Source: CAVDRM01 sp963611355
GTDB taxonomy: Bacteria; Bacillota; Clostridia; Christensenellales; Aristaeellaceae
Length of the DNA stretch: 8,825 bases
Direction of reading: 5' to 3'
Assembly: GCA_963611355.1 (NCBI GenBank)
Contig: CAVDRM010000045.1
Span: 1 to 8,825 of the forward strand
The notes beneath the pieces were generated by a model. The model did not search any database. It had not been told where the DNA came from and worked only from the letters and a program-made list of their open reading frames with translations. Shown here piece after piece: positions 1 through 5,663 of this stretch (positions are counted from its first letter, which is position 1; every line of letters starts with the position of its first letter). The translations under genes and the position numbers were made by a program.

Positions 1-31
1 CTGCTTTCCGCTTTTCTGCATATGTTTGAAG

Positions 32-55
32 CCACTTCGCAAGGCAGCGAAGTGG
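32..55. terminator. Perfect 9-bp hairpin
   Basis: CCACTTCGC (32-40) pairs perfectly with GCGAAGTGG (47-55) around a 6-nt loop. On the plus strand it is followed by ATTCTTTGAC, a short T-rich stretch, so it could terminate a plus-strand gene lying to the left of the window. It sits close to a second hairpin (74-93), and the two may end convergent transcripts. Confidence 0.45.
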
Positions 56-73
56 ATTCTTTGACAAACTGAA

Positions 74-93
74 AGGCCGCATTTTTGCGGCCT
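74..93 (-). terminator. Intrinsic terminator downstream of the broken minus-strand gene
   Basis: AGGCCGC (74-80) and GCGGCCT (87-93) form a 7-bp GC-rich stem with a 6-nt loop. It lies 12 nt past the TAA at 106-108 of the minus-strand pseudogene, and on that strand it is followed by TTTCAGTTTG. The position and stem fit a rho-independent terminator, though the T tract is imperfect. Confidence 0.55.
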
Positions 94-105
94 CTACAGG
101 GAAAT

Positions 106-527
106 TTAGGTTTCGTTATAGAAGAAGCCGTACTTCGTCGTAGATGTGGGATACCTGCAATAATCAGATTTTGCCTGATAAACGCTGCTATCTGCAGTAT
201 AGCCTTTCTGGAACGGCTGATCAGTAACGTTGGCTGCTCCAAAAGGAGTAGAACCTGCGCAGATCATATCAGCATATTGCACTGCCTCAGCAAACGCAGT
301 GCTACCGCAACGAACGCGATATGCCATCGCAGACGATGCCGTAGGGTACTGGTTATATACTTCTTTCCGGATCCCTTCGCATCACTTATAACGCGCTTAT
401 TTCATAGCTCGTCGGGCATCACAGACAAATCAACAGCGTATGGAGTACGTGTGATAAACATCGCATTGACTTCTTTTATGTCTGCACGAGTTCCATCGGG
501 ATTTCCAGATGGATTCGGTTTATGCAT
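106..527 (-). pseudogene. Broken hypothetical gene (nonsense plus frameshift)
   Basis: The start is ATG at 527 with an excellent AAGGAGG (540-534) 6 nt upstream. The first frame gives 41 residues beginning MHKPNPSGNPDG and ends at TGA (404-402). A second minus-strand frame, open from 381 down to TAA at 106-108, encodes a continuous acceptable protein (CEGIRKEVYNQYPTASSAM, then a Gly/Ala/Tyr-rich stretch ending FFYNET). Reading through the TGA and shifting by -1 near 382 joins the two halves at about 138 codons. TGA is a true stop in other genes here, so recoding to Trp is unlikely. The gene has its own promoter and terminator, so it was once an autonomous unit. I do not recognise the family. 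The plus-strand frame over 85-564 is a shadow. Confidence 0.6.
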
Positions 528-670
528 TCTATTCCTCCTTAATATAATTTATCCTCTTGTATGAAGTGTAGAGCCAGTCACAACAAATCCCTTAATGGTA
601 TTCAAAATTGTATGAAATGGAAATTGGGGAGCGACAAAACAAATCTTTGCTATTTGATATTTATACTATA

Positions 671-699
671 ATTTTACTATCCAACACTGTTTTTATCAA
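671..699 (-). promoter_or_regulatory. Sigma-A-type promoter for the broken gene
   Basis: On the minus strand, TTGATA (699-694) is followed after exactly 17 nt by TAAAAT (676-671). Each is one mismatch from consensus. Transcription would start near 664, leaving a leader of about 137 nt before the ATG at 527. I see no recognisable riboswitch in the leader. Confidence 0.6.
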
Positions 700-807
700 G
701 TTCTATTTCTGCCCAGAAAACTGAATATTTGCATCAGAAAACCGGTATACAATTGGGTTAGTTAAATCTTTGCTACATGCTTTTGCGTGGCGTTAAGCCG
801 GCACGGA

Positions 808-829
808 TGTCATGAGTCGTATCATGAGT
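808..829. repeat. Pair of direct repeats, 12-bp period (left pair; integrase-arm-like)
   Basis: TGTCATGAGT (808-817) is followed 12 bp later by TATCATGAGT (820-829). The same 10-mer pair with the same 12-bp period recurs at 1034-1055, on the other side of a tRNA 3'-end fragment. Short direct repeats flanking a tRNA-end core are typical of the arm-type binding sites of tyrosine integrases. That role is inferred; no integrase gene is in the window. Confidence 0.6.
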
Positions 830-932
830 GGGTATTTTCGGACGGAAAAACATCCATTTGAGCGACGATTTCCGAACAATCTTCTAAAACAGAATCAACA
901 AATGTTCGGCATATAGGACGCACAAAAAGAAG

Positions 933-958
933 CCCAGACGAATTATCGTCTGGGTTTT
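933..958 (-). terminator. Strong terminator adjoining the tRNA 3' end
   Basis: CCCAGACGA (933-941) and TCGTCTGGG (946-954) form a perfect 9-bp stem with a 4-nt loop. On the minus strand it directly follows the tRNA CCA end and is followed by a CTTCTTTTT tract (930-922 region), so it looks like the native tRNA terminator. On the plus strand TTTT follows it, so it may work in both directions. Confidence 0.75.
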
Positions 959-985
959 GGTGCGGGAAACAGGACTTGAACCTCT
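958..985 (-). other. tRNA 3'-end fragment (putative attachment-site core)
   Basis: Read on the minus strand this is the T-arm and acceptor 3' half of a tRNA: T-loop TTCAAGT (980-974), acceptor strand TTCCCGC (968-962), discriminator A (961) and encoded CCA (960-958). No 5' acceptor half GCGGGAA or anticodon arm lies upstream, so this is not a whole tRNA gene. The T-stem carries one G-G mismatch, as if the 5' side came from a different molecule. The GTTCAAGTCC T-arm with an A discriminator suggests tRNA-Leu, which is tentative. Such fragments mark where phages or integrative elements recombine at tRNA ends. Confidence 0.7.
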
Positions 986-1033
986 TGCCACCAGCCTCAA
1001 ACTCCTTGATTTATAAGGGTTTTTAAAAAGTCG

Positions 1034-1055
1034 TGTCATGAGTTGTGTCATGAGT
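1034..1055. repeat. Pair of direct repeats, 12-bp period (right pair; integrase-arm-like)
   Basis: TGTCATGAGT at 1034-1043 is repeated exactly at 1046-1055. The pair matches 808-829 in sequence and spacing, with starts 226 bp apart. It lies 49 bp from the tRNA fragment. Confidence 0.65.
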
Positions 1056-1155
1056 CCTATTTCCGCTCGTTCTGAGCATTTGCCTCCACATGCTATGCAA
1101 GGTCAAAATATTACAAAAGCATTAAAAGCTCGAGTGGCATAATCCCGCCATTGTA

Positions 1156-1602
1156 TTATCTGAATACAAGATGTCCCGTCAAATGTTTGGGCGGCATTTT
1201 TATATCCAGCGTTTTTAGGTCAATCAACTTGTCTTTATAATTGATCACCTGATATGACGCGCCTGAGGCTGACGGCGTAATTGTATGCCCCTCGCTCAAA
1301 AGCCGATCAATGCGCTCCCTTACACTGTATTGCGCAAACCAATAGCGCCACTCGCTGATCAGTCCTCGCGCGGTCACAATTCGCCAATATGGGTGGGTTC
1401 CGTGCATACGTTCCTCCTCTGAAACATATACACGCTCCGATAATTCAACATTCTTTTCGCCGTATATCTCCCTAATGTACTCAATAATATGGTCTTCTGT
1501 TGATAGGAAGCCACTGGGAATTGAATCAACAATGTTCAAATAAACTTCATTCTTGATATAGAATGTTGGAAACGGAGGCTTAATAACTCTCACATTGGAC
1601 AT
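1156..1602 (-). CDS. Divergent alkyltransferase-like (MGMT/ATL-fold) protein
   Basis: This 148-residue protein resembles the DNA-binding domain of O6-alkylguanine alkyltransferases. Residues 18-36 (NEVYLNIVDSIPSGFLSTE) match the opening helix and P-x-G-x-x-T turn. HPYWRIVTARGLIS (70-83) lies where the family has P-C-H-R-V-V-N-x-x-G-x-I-S, then comes a helix with LLSEGHTI (101-108), and IDLKTL (127-132) matches the terminal I-D-L-x-x-Y. The acceptor Cys position is Tyr72 and the His position is Trp73, so it cannot transfer alkyl groups and would be ATL-like (lesion or DNA binding). ATG 1602 is preferred over ATG 1620 because GGAGGGGA (1618-1611) lies 8 nt before it, while 1620 has no ribosome site. 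A 30-residue insertion between halves is unusual. The family call rests on motif reading only. Confidence 0.65.
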   Translation of the reverse strand: MSNVRVIKPPFPTFYIKNEVYLNIVDSIPSGFLSTEDHIIEYIREIYGEKNVELSERVYVSEEERMHGTHPYWRIVTARGLISEWRYWFAQYSVRERIDRLLSEGHTITPSASGASYQVINYKDKLIDLKTLDIKMPPKHLTGHLVFR

Positions 1603-1653
1603 GCCATACTTCCCCTCCATTCACAATCACTGAGAATCTCAAGTTACACAAAC

Positions 1654-1662
1654 AGTATACCA
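1654..1662 (-). promoter_or_regulatory. Extended -10 promoter for the alkyltransferase-like gene
   Basis: On the minus strand the sequence TGGTATACT (1662-1654) is an extended -10 (TG-n-TATACT). The -35 region 17 nt upstream (TGGCGA) is poor, as is common for extended -10 promoters. Transcription would start near 1647, giving a leader of about 45 nt that includes the GGAGGGGA site. Confidence 0.5.
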
Positions 1663-1811
1663 CACAATACAAATTATCGCCACATTTTCGCGCTGCATTG
1701 ATGGCGATTCTTCTTCATTTTATACTTTCACAGCTTCTACCTATAAAATAGCCGGATTATACAGATTAGAATTCCCAGATACTGTTGCTAAACCGTTGCG
1801 ATCAAATATTC

Positions 1812-2186
1812 TCATAGTGTCTCGTCTTCTTTCAGGGGAACATTCAGCAACTCGCCGCAAATGTGCATCATAATTTGCTTGATTCGCGGATCTGCTTTTT
1901 TACCAATGGTATGTATATATTCTTCAAATACTTCGTTTGATACAGGCGTATTGTCCATTATCTCGCCATCTGGTATAAAAGCTCCAGTAAAGAGGCTCTC
2001 AAATGGAACACACAGCGCTTGGCTTATTTCAGCAAGTCGATCGATATTGGGACGTATTGCGCCCCGTTCAATCTTGCTGTAGTAGGCAGCAGAAATTCCA
2101 GCACGGTCTGCTGCTTCTGCTTGCGTAAGCCCAACACGAATTCGAGCTTCATGGATGTGCTTCCCAATAACCTCATAGCTTACCAT
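1812..2186 (-). CDS. XRE-family helix-turn-helix transcriptional regulator
   Basis: A 124-residue protein with an N-terminal Cro/C1-type HTH at about residues 6-62: IGKHIHEARIRVGLTQAEAA, then the recognition helix ISAAYYSKIERG and NIDRLAEISQALCVPFESLF. The remaining 60 residues form a small acidic or helical C-terminal part without a recognisable peptidase or ligand domain. It would bind DNA as a dimer, probably at its own upstream region. The start at ATG 2186 is chosen because GGAGGTGA (2198-2191) lies just upstream; the longer frame beginning at 2231 has no ribosome site. It reads in the same direction as the alkyltransferase-like gene 209 bp downstream, which has its own promoter. Regulators of this size are common in integrative elements and prophages, which fits the AT-rich, attachment-site-bearing surroundings. 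Confidence 0.85.
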   Translation of the reverse strand: MVSYEVIGKHIHEARIRVGLTQAEAADRAGISAAYYSKIERGAIRPNIDRLAEISQALCVPFESLFTGAFIPDGEIMDNTPVSNEVFEEYIHTIGKKADPRIKQIMMHICGELLNVPLKEDETL

Positions 2187-2256
2187 ATCTTCACCTCCAG
2201 TGTTCATATTGTAGCTTCTTTTCACTACCACACGAAATCACTATGAAGGCGCTTTG

Positions 2257-2268
2257 TCCTTATAAGGA
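2257..2268. promoter_or_regulatory. Perfect 12-bp palindrome, candidate operator
   Basis: TCCTTATAAGGA is its own reverse complement. It lies 71 bp upstream of the XRE start and about 55 bp before the -10-like element of the opposite-strand gene at 2410, so it sits between two divergent genes. Binding by the adjacent XRE protein is plausible but inferred. Confidence 0.4.
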
Positions 2269-2322
2269 AAAATAATCAAAATAAATACAGATACACCACT
2301 ATACGGACTGCTTGATTTTCTG

Positions 2323-2328
2323 TATAAT
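2323..2328 (+). promoter_or_regulatory. -10 hexamer upstream of the small membrane protein
   Basis: A perfect TATAAT is found 82 bp before the ATG at 2410. No good -35 lies 16-18 bp upstream, so this is a partial promoter call; an activator or the nearby repressor site could matter. Confidence 0.3.
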
Positions 2329-2409
2329 TACTATGTATCACATTATGGCATCGAGTGCTATGCGTGTATATGACATGGCGACAAGTTTATTTAGAAAGGA
2401 CATATCATA

Positions 2410-2706
2410 ATGGTCAATCAATATTCGCTCCCAGCTTCTCATATGAAGAAATCGTCTTTCTCAAGACTTTTGTGGATACTATCCATAACACTACTTTGCG
2501 TAGTTATCTGCGTTTTTACCTTTTGCTATGGATGCTATCGTCGGTATTGTGCCATGATCCCTGTGGCAGCCTCCAGCTGCACTTGGGTGGATTTGACTGG
2601 AGAGGATGAACTCCAACTTGAAAACCTGCAAAAGAATCAGCTTGTCTCCATTCATTTGGCATTAAGCTTCGGGAAGCGGTGCTGCTCTATTATTATCAGG
2701 ACATGA
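2410..2706 (+). CDS. Truncated small membrane protein with a chimeric C-terminus
   Basis: The ATG at 2410 has GAAAGGA (2394-2400) 9 nt upstream. The product starts MVNQYSLPASHMKK and has one hydrophobic segment, LLWILSITLLCVVICVFTF (residues 20-38), then YRRY and an outward part containing TWVDLTGEDELQLENLQKNQL. This looks like a genuine single-pass or signal-anchored protein up to about residue 84. Beyond roughly 2660 the frame runs out of phase through DNA that encodes sigma-factor region 4 in another frame, so the last 13 or so residues are an accidental tail. The natural C-terminus has therefore been lost at the junction. Family not recognised. Another frame at 2355-2609 covers the same DNA but lacks a convincing ribosome site. 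Confidence 0.45.
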   Translation: MVNQYSLPASHMKKSSFSRLLWILSITLLCVVICVFTFCYGCYRRYCAMIPVAASSCTWVDLTGEDELQLENLQKNQLVSIHLALSFGKRCCSIIIRT

Positions 2707-2822
2707 GCATTGAGAAAATTGCCAATGTGCTGGGCATTGCGGCATCCTCTGTATCAACAAGGCTGAAAAAAGCAAGAATCAGGCTGCATCAGGCGCTGAA
2801 AGGGGTGTATTTTGATGAATGA
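2664..2822 (+). pseudogene. ECF-type sigma factor remnant (region 4 only)
   Basis: The frame beginning KLREAVLLYYYQDMSIEKIA and continuing through NVLGIAASSVSTRLKKARIR to TGA (2820-2822) is a textbook sigma-70 region 4 (type 2) helix-turn-helix that would contact the -35 element. About 52 residues survive; an intact ECF factor is about 160-190 residues with region 2 for -10 recognition, absent here. Upstream this frame is closed by TGA at 2619-2621, and the DNA before about 2660 belongs to another, AT-richer gene. The stop overlaps the next start (ATGA at 2815-2818 region), the usual sigma/anti-sigma coupling. The gene cannot make a working sigma factor unless its 5' part lies elsewhere. Confidence 0.8.
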
Positions 2823-2940
2823 ACAGCGAGATAAGCATTTTGTGCAGCATGCCGTCAATACGGGGCTTTCTTCCATTCAAGGCAATTCCGCACTGGCGCA
2901 GAACATCATAAGGCAGGAAAAAAACGAACGGCTTCCGTAA
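2815..2940 (+). CDS. N-terminal cytoplasmic segment of the anti-sigma-like protein (0-frame)
   Basis: ATG 2815 overlaps the end of the sigma remnant. The 0-frame encodes 41 residues, MNEQRDKHFV followed by QHAVNTGLSSIQGNSALAQN, IIRQEKNERLP and TAA (2938-2940). The amphipathic N-terminus fits the cytoplasmic, sigma-binding part of a membrane anti-sigma factor. It ends abruptly just after the homopolymer A7 at 2918-2924. In the -1 frame from 2925 the protein continues RTASVKKK directly into the hydrophobic membrane segment of the next frame. This is therefore either the first part of a frameshift-decoded protein or the 5' part of a gene inactivated by loss of one A. Confidence 0.65.
   Translation: MNEQRDKHFVQHAVNTGLSSIQGNSALAQNIIRQEKNERLP
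2919..2925 (+). promoter_or_regulatory. Canonical -1 slippery heptamer A AAA AAC
   Basis: The heptamer is in the exact X-XXY-YYZ phase relative to the ATG at 2815 (codons GAA AAA AAC). A -1 slip here reads CGA at 2925 next and enters the 551-codon frame of the membrane protein, giving a 588-residue product. The 0-frame stop is only 12 nt away. Whether slippage is used, or one A has simply been lost from an A8 run by mutation or sequencing error, cannot be told from sequence. Confidence 0.5.
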
Positions 2941-2948
2941 AGAAAAAA

Positions 2949-4580
2949 GTGTCGCTTGCGCTTGTTTTGAGCATTGTTTTTATCATCGCCGCCATGACCG
3001 CGCTGGCAGCAGGCATCGCATTCCATATCATGACGCAGCGAGTCGCCGCGCTGGATGCGGGCGGGCAAATGATGGTCTGGGGTCTGAACGAAAAATATAC
3101 GTTTGTGCAGGCCATGCGGGAATCCGGTTATGCGATGAACGGGCAGGACTGGCAGATGCTTTCGGATGAAAGTCGAACAGAAAGCGACCGGGAGGCCGCG
3201 GCGGACAGAATTATCTATGAGCGATACGGCGCAGTGCAGGAAGAAGCGAACGCTTCCAGGCCGCTGCCCGAAGCGTCTGTTCTGGGCAATGCGCCGGACG
3301 CGGTTTTGATTTTCAGAGAGCGATTTCTGGCCGAAAATCCCGATGCGACCGATGCTGACTATACGGATGCTCTTGGATACTGGCTGCGTGATGCGTATAT
3401 GCCGCAGCTGGAAGCCGCAAAGAGCGATGCTTCATCATCTTCAGAGGCTGAATCGTCTGCGGCGGTCTTAACAAGAGAAAGGGCGGAAACAAGCGCCCGC
3501 AGCCAAATGACCGAGGTGTTCGGCTGGCCTGAAGAGGCCGCAAATCAGGCAGTGCTTGTATCGGAACAGGATGAGCAAAGCGGAGCGTGGCACATCGCCG
3601 CCCAAATATCCGCGGATGCGTTAGAGGATGCCTTTGAACCTGTGCTTGAAGATGCAATGCTTCAAAAAACGGCTTTCGGCTACAGCTTCTCTTATTGGGT
3701 CATCTTGTCTGCAAACGGCAGCTATTGCAGAAGCGGTGATTTGAACTCGCTGCTGGCGACCGTTGAAGAGGTCAACCGCAGGGAAGCACTCTATCAAATT
3801 GACGTTGATGAGGCCGAAAGCATCGCTTTGGATGCCATTTGGGAGAAATATTCGCTCGGCCATGCGGAAATCAAGAAGTATTTCGTTTACACTGCGGATA
3901 CCTATACGAATGACGCCTCCTGTATCCGCCTCGGTGTTCTGCTCCGCACACGCAGCAATTCCGCCGCGCCGTGGGACTATGCCGCGATTGTCAACCTCAC
4001 AACAGGGTCTGCGGATGATGTATTCTCGGCCGACGACCTGTTCGGCGAAAAAATGGAGCGGCTTGCAGCGGCATGGGAGAAGCTGCAGGATAACGGGAAT
4101 TGGCTGAACTATCTCCGTTGGTACAGCACATGGTGTCCATATGGTGATTTCGGGGCTTGGCCAGTTTCAGTGCAGAAAAAAGCGTCCGAATTATTTTGGG
4201 AAGCAGGCGCGCAGCAAAAGAGCGAGCTGACCGATGAAACGGGATATTATCCGCTTCGGATGTTTACCAATCACAGGTACAGCGAGCCGGCCGATGATGA
4301 GCTCAGCGAGGAAAGTGCGCATCGCATCGCTTGCGAAAAGGCAGCTCAAACGCTGGACATCAGCGTCCAAACGATGGCTGCCTGGAGCGCAAAACGAACC
4401 TATTCCCGCGATAAGGACAGCCGGCCGATTTGGCGGTTTCTGCTGTATAATACCAATTCGGCCGCAGGGCAGGCGTGGCGCTTTGTTGTTTGGATGGACG
4501 GCATGACCGGAGAAATTCTTTATGCCGACCAAACAGCGCCAAACGGAAGCGGATGGTATAATGATGCGGAGGTGTTATAA
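2949..4580 (+). CDS. Membrane-anchored anti-sigma-like protein with PepSY-like units (main frame)
   Basis: This 543-residue frame opens formally at GTG 2949, nine bases after the TAA of the upstream segment and without a ribosome site, so it is best read as the continuation of the ATG-2815 protein. A transmembrane helix (SLALVLSIVFIIAAMTALAA) follows basic KKK. The rest, about 510 residues, would be outside the membrane. It has a Ser-rich linker (SDASSSSEAESSAA, near residue 160) and two alpha/beta PepSY-like units. The first is around 285-355 (DEAESIALDAIWEKY ... AIVNLTTGS). The second forms the last 105 residues (SEESAHRIACEKAAQ ... WRFVVWMDGMTGEILY). The layout of cytoplasmic stub, one helix and sensory ectodomain fits an ECF anti-sigma or co-transcribed sensor. 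Its partner sigma gene is truncated, so the pair is probably no longer functional. The family is inferred from layout and motifs. Confidence 0.75.
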   Translation: MSLALVLSIVFIIAAMTALAAGIAFHIMTQRVAALDAGGQMMVWGLNEKYTFVQAMRESGYAMNGQDWQMLSDESRTESDREAAADRIIYERYGAVQEEANASRPLPEASVLGNAPDAVLIFRERFLAENPDATDADYTDALGYWLRDAYMPQLEAAKSDASSSSEAESSAAVLTRERAETSARSQMTEVFGWPEEAANQAVLVSEQDEQSGAWHIAAQISADALEDAFEPVLEDAMLQKTAFGYSFSYWVILSANGSYCRSGDLNSLLATVEEVNRREALYQIDVDEAESIALDAIWEKYSLGHAEIKKYFVYTADTYTNDASCIRLGVLLRTRSNSAAPWDYAAIVNLTTGSADDVFSADDLFGEKMERLAAAWEKLQDNGNWLNYLRWYSTWCPYGDFGAWPVSVQKKASELFWEAGAQQKSELTDETGYYPLRMFTNHRYSEPADDELSEESAHRIACEKAAQTLDISVQTMAAWSAKRTYSRDKDSRPIWRFLLYNTNSAAGQAWRFVVWMDGMTGEILYADQTAPNGSGWYNDAEVL

Positions 4581-4913
4581 TAACGGTGTTAGCTGCGGGG
4601 GAAAATGGCGGCCGATGAGAGCATTAAAAATTTCGGTGAATTCCCGATGCGCGGCAGCAGGTGCGTGACTTATCAGGGCACGCAAGACGGAGCAAAAAAA
4701 TTTTTTCATGCCCGCGCCATTTACAAAAAGCGATTTTTGCATGAACGGTGCGGGCCGTTGTTCGTATCGCTAACGATTCGCGGAAAAAAGCAGCCGAAAT
4801 GTAAGGATGGAGTCGAGAAACGAAGACGAAATGCAGAAACAATGCCGAAAGTGCGTCCTTTCCGCCTCGACAGAAGAGGAAACAACGGTGTGCAGGCAAT
4901 GCACAGGGTATTT
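4581..4913. other. Convergent intergenic gap with a nested hairpin
   Basis: No convincing gene is seen. Frames crossing it on both strands lack ribosome sites and run as shadows into the antisense of the metallopeptidase. It contains a symmetrical A7T6 tract (4694-4706), a nested hairpin (4710-4755), and a short stem TGTGCA/TGCACA (4889-4894/4900-4905) followed on the plus strand by GGGTATTTTT. The last could end plus-strand transcripts reading in from 4580. Confidence 0.45.
4710..4755 (+). terminator. Long nested hairpin, possible plus-strand terminator or processed 3' end
   Basis: GCCCGCGCC (4710-4718) pairs with GGTGCGGGC (4747-4755). The one non-Watson-Crick pair is G-U on the plus-strand RNA but C-A on the minus-strand RNA, favouring a plus-strand transcript. 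Inside the loop CAAAAA (4724-4729) pairs with TTTTTG (4734-4739). Only CGTTGTTCG follows, so the T tract is weak. It lies 130 nt past the anti-sigma-like gene. Confidence 0.35.
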
Positions 4914-5621
4914 TTAAGCATTCAGCATCTCTGCCATTCGTTTTTCCAAAGCGCTGTCCATGGAAAACAGCCGAAGATAGCGGATAAAGGATTCGTCCAT
5001 TTCCTCCGGCGTTTTTTGATAGGCGGAAAGAAAGCCGTTTGCGGCGTCCTTTTCCCGATAGAAACACAGATACTGCTCGATGCCGAAGGCGGAAATCAGC
5101 CAGTCCGTAAACGCGCCCATGATGGGATAGGAGAAGGACTCATCCACGGAAAAGAAATATTTTCTGTCAATCAATCGGCTGATTTTGGGGCTCTGTCCCG
5201 CTTTGAAATGCCGAACGGCCCAATCGAAGTTCTGAATGCCCCACCATTGCCGGTCAAAATACATGGCCAAGCCTTCACGGATGGCCGGACTGTCCGGATG
5301 CCCGACCAGCTCGCTGATGAGGTGGGCGTCTTCATGAAAGCCGATGCAGTGAACGCGCTCATTATAGACAGCATAGATGCGGTCGGGCGGCGCGGCAAAG
5401 CCGTTGCACGGCTCATTATCGCCGTACAGCCGGCCGACTTCCTCCGCCGAAGCGCAGAGAAAATAGCACAGCTTAAAGGCAGGCTTGACGCGCAGTACTC
5501 GGCAGATATATTGAAAGCAGCCCTCCTGCACGGAAACGATGCGCGGCAGGTCGCGCTCCGCCTGAGACGCTGCCTTATAACGGAACAGATAGTGTTCGCT
5601 TTCAAACTGCTTCAGACTCAT
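4914..5621 (-). CDS. Putative cytoplasmic gluzincin-type metallopeptidase
   Basis: A 235-residue protein with the zinc-protease signature HEDAH (His96, Glu97, His100), followed 16 residues later by REGLAMYF, whose Glu116 matches the third zinc ligand of gluzincins of the M1 / peptidase-MA type (H-E-x-x-H ... E-G-x-A-x-Y). The N-terminus (MSLKQFESEHYLFRYKAAS) resembles the short beta-rich start of such domains. There is no signal peptide or membrane helix, so it should act in the cytoplasm on an unknown substrate. The start at ATG 5621 is chosen because AGGAGG lies 4 nt upstream; an in-frame extension to 5786 has no ribosome site and a compositionally different sequence. It is shorter than M1 aminopeptidases and contains only the catalytic domain. 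It lies 215 bp below the XRE gene on the same strand and converges with the anti-sigma-like gene. Confidence 0.7.
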   Translation of the reverse strand: MSLKQFESEHYLFRYKAASQAERDLPRIVSVQEGCFQYICRVLRVKPAFKLCYFLCASAEEVGRLYGDNEPCNGFAAPPDRIYAVYNERVHCIGFHEDAHLISELVGHPDSPAIREGLAMYFDRQWWGIQNFDWAVRHFKAGQSPKISRLIDRKYFFSVDESFSYPIMGAFTDWLISAFGIEQYLCFYREKDAANGFLSAYQKTPEEMDESFIRYLRLFSMDSALEKRMAEMLNA

Positions 5622-5647
5622 TTTTCCTCCTGGGCCCGTGGCAGATA

Positions 5648-5663
5648 AACGCCGCGGGGCGTT
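5648..5663 (-). terminator. Short hairpin in the gap between XRE gene and metallopeptidase gene
   Basis: AACGCC (5648-5653) pairs with GGCGTT (5658-5663) around GCGG. On the minus strand the stem runs into TTTATCTG and lies just upstream of the metallopeptidase ribosome site. It could be a weak terminator or leader structure. A second stem, GCTGCC/GGCAGC (5716-5721/5729-5734), precedes it. Confidence 0.3.

Larger units (their letters stand above)
541..1155. other. Gene-free AT-rich stretch: leader, attachment-like region and remnants
   Basis: No credible coding frame spans this interval. From left to right it holds the long leader and promoter of the broken minus-strand gene (541-699), featureless AT-rich DNA (700-800), the left repeat pair, a terminator, the tRNA 3' fragment and the right repeat pair. 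About 90 bp (1066-1155) follow in which I see nothing distinctive. The plus-strand frame through 961-1010 gives the RETGLEP-type peptide that commonly results from translating the antisense of a tRNA end, and it is not a gene. Confidence 0.6.

Noticed and set aside
541..960. Remnant integrase gene next to the repeats
   Set aside because: All frames are short and none shows the R-H-R-Y motifs of tyrosine recombinases.
808..1055. CRISPR array
   Set aside because: Only two pairs of 10-mers with 2-bp spacing inside each pair; no spacers of usual length and no cas genes.
958..1066. A complete tRNA gene on the minus strand, using GCGGAAA near 1066 as 5' acceptor
   Set aside because: The 5' segment does not pair properly with TTCCCGC, and no D-arm or anticodon stem is formed. 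Only the 3' part is tRNA-like.
2355..2609. Alternative 84-residue frame over the small membrane protein
   Set aside because: No ribosome site. The frame at 2410 has GAAAGGA and a typical basic-hydrophobic N-terminus. It is in phase with the sigma remnant but separated from it by two stop codons.
4605..5648. Long plus-strand frame of 347 codons
   Set aside because: No ribosome site; most of it is antisense to the metallopeptidase, whose motifs and start are clear. The basic, low-complexity product looks like a GC-rich shadow.
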